From the NCBI RefSeq assembly GCF_000003605.2, contig NW_003120941.1:185488-200349 (forward strand): a stretch of DNA of 14,862 nucleotides, in the 5' to 3' direction. Below are positions 8,901-14,862 of the stretch, piece by piece; the first letter of the stretch is position 1; the number at the start of each line of letters is the position of its first letter. The position numbers were made by a program, and so were the translations under genes. The DNA comes from Saccoglossus kowalevskii. Lineage: Eukaryota; Hemichordata; Enteropneusta; Harrimaniidae. The notes under the pieces are model-generated. The model saw only the letters and a program-made list of their open reading frames with translations, did no database searches and was not told the DNA's origin.

Positions 8901-10700
8901 TTTTATTGGCTAATAAGGTAAGTCTTTCTATGTGTGGTTATTTGTTATGAAACGCACATATGATCCTGTGTGGTAATAAATATAATTGATACAATGGGAA
9001 AACAATTTAACTGGCAAAGTAAATGAAAAAAAACCAAACATGTTGAAGACTCTTTGTCAGTGCAGAAAATAAATGAAAGTGGAACAAGGCACAATGAATG
9101 GACAAGGGCCAGAAATATGAGAGCAAATCAAAGGGCAGTAAGAAAAAATAAGATTGGATAAGGGTAACCAACCAATCAATGAATGGTAAGGACATTGAAA
9201 TAAAGGAAAGATTACCAAGTTAGTTAAGGATAAACAGTTCTGTAATGTGATGTACAGTGCTTATGACTGTTACTGTGATAGACTTGTCATTGCTGCATGT
9301 CAGTATTTCTAAATTTGTTCTTATTTCATTTCATTTCAAGTGTGTCTCTGTATGTGTGGCAATTAGTGTACCATCTTTATGGAATTCGTCAAGGGGTTGG
9401 GGGTATATTTGGGTTGGGCAGGGATTTGTGATTGCTATAGTCTCTATCAAGGCAGCTAAAAATAGATACTCATTCAAATGATGTAGTCTTTGTAAATTAA
9501 CAATGTATTTCTTCTTACCTCACAACTGTGTGCACTGTAACCGTATTAAACACATACACTCCCTGCCTTTAAAGCAAGTCTCAGAAGTATTTGGGTAGCC
9601 AATTTGCAAACTCGCTAGCTAACTTAGGTTTTGACTGAACTTGCCTTTTGAATTTCACTGGCACCAACTTGTGGCCATGCCCAGTCTGTACAAGTCTATA
9701 TTGCAGTAGGGGACATAAACTGCTTTTACATAGACTGGCATATGTCTGGGATTCCCCATTTCAAATGTGATTCAGTGTATTATACAAGTCCTGATAATGT
9801 AAATGTAGTTGACATTTACCAAATTGCAGCACACTTCCAAAAGGTGGAGGATATTACATTGTATTAAAATACAGTCGGGCAACCACATTTACTTTCAATC
9901 TTAGTATATTTATTTTAATAACTAATTTGAAAAAAATCACATAGATGATGTACATTTCCCTAAACAAAATCATTGTATGTCTCCTAATGTAATATAGATT
10001 CGCCCAGAGTGGGCGTGACCACAAGGTAGCGCCAGCGAGATTCAAAACCCAAGCAGTTAGCCAATTCACTGCAAATTGGCTGCCCTAATACTTCTGAGAC
10101 TGTAAAACCCAGAATGGTATTGAAAGTATGGTTAGAGAATGTATTTCTTCTTCTTGCATTACAGTGTGATCAGGCTAAAGAAGGTTTAGTGAATAACGCG
10201 TCACAGATGGATGATTATTGTAAAGAAAAGGGTTTCATTGGATGGTTTGAGACGTCAGCCAAAGAAAACATCAACATTGACGAGGCAGCAAGGTTTCTAG
10301 TAACTGCAGTAAGTGATGGTGTTTTGACAGACATTACATGAAGGTCTTTCTTTCAATACTTGTAGGCATGGTCTAACGCATCAATTTTAAATGTGCCTCA
10401 TTCATTTTAGATAATCTTGCCTGGAAATATTAGCAAACAGGAAATTAAATGTTCACTAAGTTCAAGAAAATAGTAGAAATGATATATGAGTGAAATTGTT
10501 TGATTCATTTATCAGTATACTTGTAGGGGAGATCATAGCATACATCTGTCATTGTTAATTGTTTGTTTGTTTGTTTGCAGATATTGGCAAATGATAAGTC
10601 TATGAACCATGAAGACCAGCACCAAGATAAAGACGCACTCCGATTAGATGGTTCTGGCGCGATTGAGGAGAATGAAGGCAAATCAGGTTCATGTTGTTGA
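5780..10700 (+). CDS. Rab32: Rab32/Rab38-family small GTPase, five confident coding exons
   Basis: Join 5780-5905, 7700-7778, 8736-8917, 10165-10308, 10581-10700 (introns in phase 0, 1, 0, 0). With the candidate exon 1 it makes 221 residues; human RAB32 has 225. Motifs seen (numbering from that start): P-loop GDLGTGKT 22-29, switch I ATIGVDFALKV 46-56, switch II WDIAGQERFG 70-79 with catalytic Gln75, NKCD 133-136, TSAK 164-167 and terminal Cys220-Cys221. Ile72, where most Rabs have Thr, together with FALKV marks the Rab32/38 (and Rab29) branch. Known family role: a doubly geranylgeranylated switch on membranes, activated by the HPS1-HPS4 exchange factor and binding VARP, sending cargo to lysosome-related organelles (fly lightoid, worm glo-1). 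Ala176 aligns with the alanine needed for PKA anchoring in human RAB32. The Cys-Cys end resembles RAB32 more than RAB38; most likely this is the single invertebrate pro-orthologue. Family call very sure; paralogue call less so. Confidence 0.96.
6021..7394. repeat. Minisatellite of 24-bp units with an 18-bp variant
   Basis: Close to sixty units of the type GTGATTTGGGAAGCTAGAACACGA. Variants are clustered: degenerate units to about 6384; TTTGGGAAGCTA(G/A)AACACGAG to about 6610; TTGAGGGAGCTAG units to about 6770; CTTGGGAAGC units to about 6890; TTGAAGGAGCTGGA(A/G)CGCGA to about 7140; 18-bp GTGATTGAAGGAGCGCGA to about 7218; TTGGGGGAGCTAGGACGCGA to the end. Because 24 and 18 are multiples of three, long open frames run on both strands (6339-7397 plus, 6161-7405 minus). 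They encode only an eight-residue repeat and lie inside an intron, so I do not call them genes. Confidence 0.97.
7395..7699. other. Intron 2 tail after the minisatellite
   Basis: AT-rich sequence enclosing the CpG-rich inverted repeat at 7535-7643. No exon fits between the minisatellite and exon 3, and exon 2 and exon 3 already join without missing residues. Confidence 0.7.
7535..7643. repeat. CpG-rich imperfect inverted repeat with CRE-like and GC-box motifs
   Basis: CCTCG (7535-7539) and CGTTCCAC (7545-7552) pair with GTGGAACG (7610-7617) and CGAGG (7639-7643). A 12-bp palindrome CACCAGCTGGTG (7552-7563) lies inside. About nine CpGs fall in 110 bp of otherwise CpG-poor DNA. TGACGTA (7623-7629) is CRE-like and CTCCGCCCC (7631-7639) is a GC-box. 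It could be a small element remnant or an intronic control region; the sequence alone cannot decide. Confidence 0.5.
7700..7778 (+). CDS. Rab32: Rab32 exon 3: switch I to start of switch II
   Basis: Acceptor TTTGAGTAG at 7691-7699, donor GTAAGT at 7779. The 79 nt encode IGVDFALKVINWDADTL, then IRLQLWDIA and the first base of Gly74, so the following intron is phase 1. Carries the effector-facing switch I/interswitch region and the WDIA half of the G3 motif. FALKV is typical of Rab32/38. Confidence 0.95.
7779..8735 (+). other. Intron 3 of Rab32
   Basis: Phase 1 intron with GTAAGT donor and CCTAG acceptor. AT-rich; no gene or repeat family recognised. A TATA-like TATAAAAGG sits at 8070-8078 without any gene behind it. 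Confidence 0.92.
8736..8917 (+). CDS. Rab32: Rab32 exon 4: switch II to NK of the guanine-binding motif
   Basis: A strong pyrimidine tract ends in CCTAG at 8731-8735; the donor is GTAAGT at 8918. After completing Gly74 it encodes QERFGNMTRVYYKEAVGAF, IVFDVTRASTFEAVQKW, KNDLDSKVQLPNGQNIPVV and LLANK. It is the most conserved exon, nearly invariant against vertebrate RAB32/RAB38 as I recall them. The downstream intron splits the NKCD motif between Lys134 and Cys135. Confidence 0.97.
8918..10164 (+). other. Intron 4 of Rab32
   Basis: Phase 0 intron with GTAAGT donor and TTACAG acceptor. 8918-9576 is purine- and AT-rich with nothing recognised; the remainder is mostly a terminal-inverted-repeat element. 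Confidence 0.92.
9577..10101. mobile_element. 525-bp terminal-inverted-repeat element (non-autonomous)
   Basis: Left end AGTCTCAGAAGTATTTGGG and right end, read on the other strand, AGTCTCAGAAGTATTAGGG continue as (T/C)AGCCAATTTGC, so 29 of the first 31 bases match. Looser similarity reaches about 55 bases (GCTAACT, GGTTTTGA). The right arm has its own hairpin (CCAATTCACTGCAAATTGG) and CGCCC-GGGCG at 10001-10015. No transposase frame and no clear target duplication. It ends 63 bp before exon 5. Confidence 0.82.
10165..10308 (+). CDS. Rab32: Rab32 exon 5: CD of NKCD, TSAK motif, helix 5 start
   Basis: Acceptor TTGCATTACAG ends at 10164; donor GTAAGT starts at 10309. Encodes CDQAKEGLVNNASQMDDYC, then KEKGFIGWFETSAKENINI and DEAARFLVTA. 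Holds the guanine-specificity Asp136, the G5 TSAK motif and the EAA stretch of helix 5, where most Rabs carry Phe at the second Ala. An upstream in-frame ATG at 10114 is intron sequence, not a start. Confidence 0.96.
10309..10580 (+). other. Intron 5 of Rab32
   Basis: Phase 0, GTAAGT donor; the acceptor's pyrimidine tract is a short GTTT microsatellite (10560-10576). The shortest intron, with nothing else recognised. Confidence 0.93.
10581..10700 (+). CDS. Rab32: Rab32 exon 6: hypervariable tail, Cys-Cys end and stop
   Basis: Acceptor is a GTTT-repeat tract ending TTTGCAG at 10574-10580. Encodes ILANDKSMNHEDQHQDKD followed by an acidic and polar tail ending GKSGSCC and TGA at 10698-10700. 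The tail is divergent, as expected of Rab hypervariable regions. Two terminal cysteines are the classic double geranylgeranylation signal and match RAB32 rather than RAB38. Confidence 0.95.
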   Translation: MLANDKSMNHEDQHQDKDALRLDGSGAIEENEGKSGSCC

Positions 10701-11279
10701 TCTGTACATACACCTCACCTGATCTATCTTTTGATACCTTTGTACATTAGCCAGTCACTCGACCAGAATCTTTAAGTTGCTGTAATTGCAGTTGCTTTTT
10801 ATTTTTTCAGTAAAAAAAAAATTGATAAAATAATTGCAGGTACAGTAACCTAAAGTTGTTTCTAGTTTATGTGAGTATTACTGCAAACTGATGGGAGCTT
10901 GGTTCATCAGTTAAATTTTTTCTACCACGCGATTATTTTTCACTAGGTCTACATTAAAAACCAGTCAGATTATAGGTTTAGCAAAATTATTTGGGGGTGG
11001 GGATTTATATTACCTGTTGCAATTGTCACCTACTGTTTGGCAGTATAGTAATAGGGTAGGTTGTGGTTGTCTTGGCAACCGATTGTATCAGTACTAAATA
11101 AGTTCAAATGCAATTTTTTAAGAAAATTACGTAGGAGCAACTGTGCTGTGCATTTTTTCCCCTTGCTTTGTGTGTTTGTATGTATGTATTGATTTGCATG
11201 CTGGGGTTATTTATACAGATAAGCAGTGGAGTTTTTGTCATCTGCGGCCAACATATTTGACCTGCAAAATGATGGTATG

Positions 11280-11285
11280 AATAAA
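11280..11285 (+). terminator. Candidate poly(A) signal AATAAA (first after the stop)
   Basis: First AATAAA after the Rab32 stop codon, giving a roughly 0.6 kb 3' UTR. The downstream sequence is T-rich but poor in GT. Confidence 0.35.
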
Positions 11286-11721
11286 TTTGCATAATTATTA
11301 GTTATTTCATCCAAGAATGTAATCAACGCAATTATGGAATGAACACCATGACAAACTACTTTCAGATCAACTTTTTTCGCAATTATGAAACAAACATGAT
11401 TGTTTAGTACATTGTTAAATTAAATAATGAACCTGAATGACTTGAGTGGAAGTGTGTCATCCTGTGAATTGAATGACCTGTGACATAGAATTGAACTCTT
11501 ACTATTAATCTCGACTCAATTATGCATGTTGCAGCGATTGTATATAGAGTTTTTCAAGATTGACTGAATAATTGGTTACAGTGATTTTTACATAACCTGA
11601 ATTGAGACAGCTTGTTCCTCTCCTGGTGCTCTTCAAAAAAAAAAAATCTGTATTTTTTTCACCATGGTAATTTCTCATTTTATCGAGTCATGACAAAACC
11701 TGTTAACAAACAAGCTGTTCT

Positions 11722-11766
11722 CTGATTGGTCTAACTGTTGGATGTTGATATTTAGCAGCCAATCAG
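11722..11766. promoter_or_regulatory. Pair of inverted CCAAT boxes
   Basis: CTGATTGG (11722-11729) and CCAATCAG (11759-11766) are exact reverse complements. Both sit in full NF-Y context (AGACCAATCAGA on the minus strand, AGCCAATCAGG on the plus). The spacing is promoter-like, but no gene starts nearby. Confidence 0.35.
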
Positions 11767-12055
11767 GCACAGTCTTGTAAGTAACTTTGCATTGACTTCA
11801 AAACGCAACACTGATGCAGTCAGAATATATCGGGAATGAATAATATTTGGCAAACTTTAAGAGATCTCTGCATTATATTAAAAATATACAATTCTATACA
11901 AGCTAAAAATCTTTAACCGGTACTGGCCTCATTGGCTTTGGCTATGACAACATACAATTTGGTCAGTTTCGTCACTGTCGTCATTACATCAAATTTTTCG
12001 GAAATATAAACTGACATCACATTCCTTTTTCTGTTTTTGTCTACGATGAAATGTA

Positions 12056-12198
12056 TACTGTATTTGCTCTATCAGTAGCATATGTTCCTCTGTTAGAACA
12101 ATATTTTGTCAGAATAAGTCGTATTTTAATGATGTAGTATAATTTTGGTTTATGTGTACTTGTACTGGAAATGTACTTCAAATAGAGCAAATACGGTA
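12056..12198. mobile_element. MITE-like element, family B, copy 1 (143 bp)
   Basis: Left end TACTGTATTTGCTCTAT; right end on the other strand TACCGTATTTGCTCTAT, 16 of 17 identical. Arms drift further in, sharing AGT-GCATATGT-like sequence. TA at both ends fits a TA target site. No coding content. Confidence 0.8.
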
Positions 12199-12270
12199 AG
12201 CAGATAAATTTGATTTGCGGCCTTTGATAGACAATCATAATTTTATTATTATTGTTGAACTTCTATATGT

Positions 12271-12366
12271 TACCGTATTAGCTCTATTAGAAGCACATGT
12301 AGACCTATCATACAACTTTTGAGACATTTGTTATTTACATAAGAGCACAATAGTGCAAATACGGAA
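12271..12366. mobile_element. MITE-like element, family B, copy 2 (about 96 bp)
   Basis: Left end TACCGTATTAGCTCTATTAG and right end on the other strand TTCCGTATTTGCACTATTG match copy 1's ends. The interior is shorter and different. It lies 72 bp after copy 1. Confidence 0.72.
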
Positions 12367-13264
12367 ACTAGACCATTACCTCGAAATTTCTAAGTGACAA
12401 ATTATGATTGATTGAAATGTTTGTGCAAGTCTCAACATCTAACATTATTTATCAACAAATTCATTACATTAAAATGGAAATTTTGCTTCCTCTCTAAATT
12501 ATTAACCAGATTATGCCGTATGTAAATCACTGTGAAGTGAGCATATGCCTTTTTTGTAGAATCCAAGATGGCCGACATTACTGATAACGGGACAACTGCA
12601 TAGCTTTCTATGTATATGGGTTCTTATATTTATATCTAATTTATGCTAGAATAACTGTGTGTATAATTTTTTGAACATTGAGGATTGTCACTTATGCTGG
12701 CATTTGATGAAGGTCTTATTTATGTGCAACAATTTGGTCGTTAGGGCAGCCATCATGTAAAAAGTCGTGTGTGATAAAACATGTCTTTTATGATCACTTG
12801 AAGTGTCAGTCATCATGTGACGTCTAAAACAAAAACACATATAAATACATTGATTATTTACACAAAATATGAGCAAAAGACTGCTACGCTTTAAACGGTC
12901 TATCAATGAGTACAATTATTTGACTGGTGGTTTGTGTTGCTTAACAAGAACTTTTTATACTATCTTTAAAACAATTTTTAAAAACACACCAGATTTGCTT
13001 TTATAATAAGATTCTTCATCAGCACCCCTGCCCATCTGATTGCATGGGGGTGAAATGCTGGCCCAATTTGCGGCACTGTGACGGTTAATTGGACCAATGT
13101 GTAGACCTGTATGTATTGTAGTTGTAATGATTATTGTGCTTTTTAATCGTGATATAGTATATTAAATATAGTATGTGATATTTAAGCTTGAGAAATAAAA
13201 AAATATGACAACCATTAGTTTTATTCTGGTGTCTGTACTTGTATTTTATTGACCACAATCTCAC
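12367..13264. other. AT-rich stretch, no gene recognised
   Basis: Contains a YY1-like AAGATGGCCGAC at 12566-12577, a CCAAT palindrome ATTGGACCAAT (about 13088-13098) and a poly(A) signal candidate at 13194. Otherwise no repeat or open frame of note. Confidence 0.5.
13194..13199 (+). terminator. Candidate poly(A) signal AATAAA
   Basis: AATAAA followed by an A run and, within about 40 bases, TTCTGGTGTCTGTACTTGT, a GT-rich stretch of the kind found after cleavage sites. It would imply a 2.5 kb Rab32 3' UTR crossing the family B elements, or it belongs to another transcript. Confidence 0.3.
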
Positions 13265-13806
13265 ATTTTAGTGGACTTTCCACCCAACTTTTCATTGAAC
13301 TTTTCATGATTTTCCAACCAACTTTTTTGATTGTCCACCAAACCTGTACAACTTCAATTTTTTTTCAACAAATTTATTTTTATTTTTATTTTTGAACCAA
13401 CTTTCTTGACTACCTACACAACCAACATTTTGGCTTTCCAGCCAACTTTTCCATCTTGCCAACCAAATTTTGTCACGTTAAAACCAACTTGCCAGTCTTT
13501 GCAATTGTTGTACAACGTTAGCACGGCAATTAAATTTATCAATTTTTATATCTTTCTCGGGTGGTTCCTAACGACTGTTGACAAACTTTTTTAACCTTCC
13601 TATCAACTACTTTTAACCTTCAAGCCAGCTTTCTTGTTCAACTAACAGAACTGTTCAACTAACTCGCTAATCAAAACCAACTTTCTCAAATTTTCAACCA
13701 ACTTTATTTCTGTCCAACTTCCACAACTTTCATGACTTTCCAACAAACGTGTTTTACTTTCTATACAGTTTTTTCAACTTTCAAAGAAATTGTCTGTCAA
13801 AACAAA
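13265..13806. repeat. Degenerate pyrimidine-rich repeat field, left part
   Basis: Loosely repeated units of about 20 bp on the pattern GACTTTCCAACCAACTTTT, with spacing that slips and many substitutions. Strand bias is strong: C and T on the plus strand with CCAAC and ACTTTT cores. The open frame 13331-13594 is a by-product. Confidence 0.75.
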
Positions 13807-13810
13807 TTTT

Positions 13811-14162
13811 TAGCTCTGCTGTCGACTTTGTCGAGCGGAGCTTATCATATGAGTGATTGTCCGGTGTCGTTTGTGTCAACTTTTTTGACGGCTTCTTGAA
13901 AATTACAAATCTGATTGCTTTGATACTTGATGTACATGTTCCTTGCATAGACCTCATTTAAGATTCGTTCATTTCATGATATCGTGAATCTGTCATTTTT
14001 GGGAACAAATGATATTTTCAACTTCCTTGATTACTTTGATATTATACATATTGGCACTACATGTGTACCTCTCAGATTTCTTCATTTCGTGATATCTTCA
14101 ATTCTCTAATTGAAATGTGTATTGCTAAGGGCAAAGCTATCTCAGCCAAGAGGCTGCTTGTT
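13811..14162. mobile_element. Unclassified element splitting the pyrimidine-rich field
   Basis: Sequence with a different composition and no CCAAC units. It starts with the stem-loop AGCTCTGCTGTCGAC-TTT-GTCGAGCGGAGCT (13811-13843) and ends with CAGCC-AAGA-GGCTG (14143-14156). Inside, a segment from 13913 repeats from 14029 (116-bp offset): GATT(G/A)CTTTGATA, ACATGT, then TTCATTTC(A/G)TGATATC. No coding potential. The ends are approximate and no target duplication is evident. Confidence 0.55.
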
Positions 14163-14640
14163 TGACCTTCCAATTAACTTTCATGACAGTCCAACCAATT
14201 AACAGGATTGTCCATCCTTCACGTCTGTGCAATAAACTTTTACGCCTGTCCAAATATTAGGATTGTGTAACCAACTTTTTCACTTTGCCAACCAATTTTT
14301 GACAGTTTTTCAGTTTCCAACAAACATTCACCAATATCCAACCAACGTTTTTGACTGTCCAACAAACTTTATCGACTTTTTATCAACCTTTGACTTCTAA
14401 CTTTCGTGTCTGCTCAACCAACTTTCCTAATATTTTGACTTTTTATCAAACTTGCACAACTTTCCAATCGTTTTTGACCTTCCAATCAACTCCTTTTAAC
14501 ATTCCAATCAGCTTTTATGATTGTCAAACTAACAAAACTGTCCATCTAACTTTTCAACTTTCTGTCACGACTGTCCAAACAAATTTCCAACCAACTTTTA
14601 TGACCGTCCATTCAATTTTTATGACTTTCCACCATTAGTC
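14163..14640. repeat. Degenerate pyrimidine-rich repeat field, right part
   Basis: Same CCAACCAACTTTT-type units as 13265-13806, resuming after the element. Spacing again about 20 bp and irregular. The open frame 14351-14638 reads only this repeat. Confidence 0.75.
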
Positions 14641-14726
14641 ACACAAAGTACCAGGACAGTCTAACCAATAGATAAGTAAATAGGTTGTCACATTCATTCC
14701 GTCCGTCACAGAATGGAGAGACATGT

Positions 14727-14862
14727 ACCCAATCCATCAAACATACAATGTATTGTACCCAGACCATCAAACATTCAATGTATTGTACCCAGACCAATAA
14801 ACATACAATGTATTCATACCCAGACCATTAAACATAGTGTATTGTACCCAGACCATCAAACA
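14727..14862. repeat. 30-bp tandem repeat, truncated by the window end
   Basis: Units starting ACCCA at 14727, 14757, 14787, 14818 and 14846, with consensus ACCCAGACCATCAAACATAC then AATGTATTGT. Periods are 30, 30, 31 and 28 bp and units differ by few substitutions, so the array is young or recently homogenised. Confidence 0.92.

Larger units (their letters stand above)
10701..12055 (+). other. Rab32 3' UTR and downstream AT-rich DNA
   Basis: Follows the stop codon. The first AATAAA is at 11280-11285 but lacks an obvious GT-rich stretch after it. An oppositely oriented CCAAT-box pair lies at 11722-11766. No open frame with a recognisable domain. Where the UTR ends cannot be told without transcript data. 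Confidence 0.5.

Noticed and set aside
9854-10069. 71-codon minus-strand frame
   Set aside because: Falls inside the terminal-inverted-repeat element and resembles no transposase.
10114-10164. ATG at 10114 as an alternative start reading into exon 5
   Set aside because: The stretch ends in a clear TTACAG acceptor and the encoded leader does not resemble Rab sequence.
12568-12603. Small open frame MADITDNGTTA after an acceptor-like TTTTTTGTAG
   Set aside because: Only eleven codons, no splice partner, and AAGATGGCCGAC is as easily a YY1-type motif.
1-14862. tRNA or rRNA genes
   Set aside because: No cloverleaf with A- and B-box context and no rRNA core sequence noticed on either strand by eye.

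Overview
The window looks like nuclear DNA of an invertebrate animal, probably a marine one. It is AT-rich, with one intron-split gene, GT-AG introns and many short repeat families. There are no bacterial-style operons or ribosome binding sites. The species cannot be named from the sequence; the host inference rests on gene structure, the single Rab32/38-type protein and repeat content.

The only convincing gene is a plus-strand Rab32/Rab38-family small GTPase. Five coding exons are read with confidence: 5780-5905, 7700-7778, 8736-8917, 10165-10308 and 10581-10700. They join in phase into 216 residues that hold every GTPase motif, the Rab32/38-specific WDIAGQERFG switch II and a C-terminal Cys-Cys prenylation motif. 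The first five residues probably come from a very short exon at 2552-2566 (ATG followed by a good donor). That would give a 221-residue protein, close to the length of vertebrate RAB32, but this first exon is a candidate only. A 3' UTR of unknown length follows; AATAAA signals lie at 11280 and 13194.

Layout: 1-945 is a tandem array of about 320-350 bp units, each apparently made of two diverged halves. 946-2225 is AT-rich with nothing recognised. 2226-2437 and 2903-3047 are a good and a decayed copy of one short inverted-repeat element. 2567-5779 is the proposed intron 1, with a foldback element at 5511-5734 just before exon 2. Intron 2 carries a 1.37 kb minisatellite of 24-bp units (6021-7394) and a CpG-rich inverted repeat (7535-7643). 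Intron 4 carries a 525-bp terminal-inverted-repeat element (9577-10101). Downstream of the gene are two neighbouring copies of a second small inverted-repeat family (12056-12198, 12271-12366). Further on lies a degenerate pyrimidine-rich repeat field (about 13265-14640) split by an unrelated element (13811-14162). A 30-bp tandem repeat (14727-14862) runs off the window end.

The biology is therefore one membrane-trafficking GTPase gene in a dense patchwork of small non-autonomous elements and minisatellites. I saw no convincing new multi-gene system. The most unusual items are the intronic minisatellite, open on both strands, with block-homogenised variants; the weak donor in front of it; the P-loop Thr; and the several unnamed repeat families.
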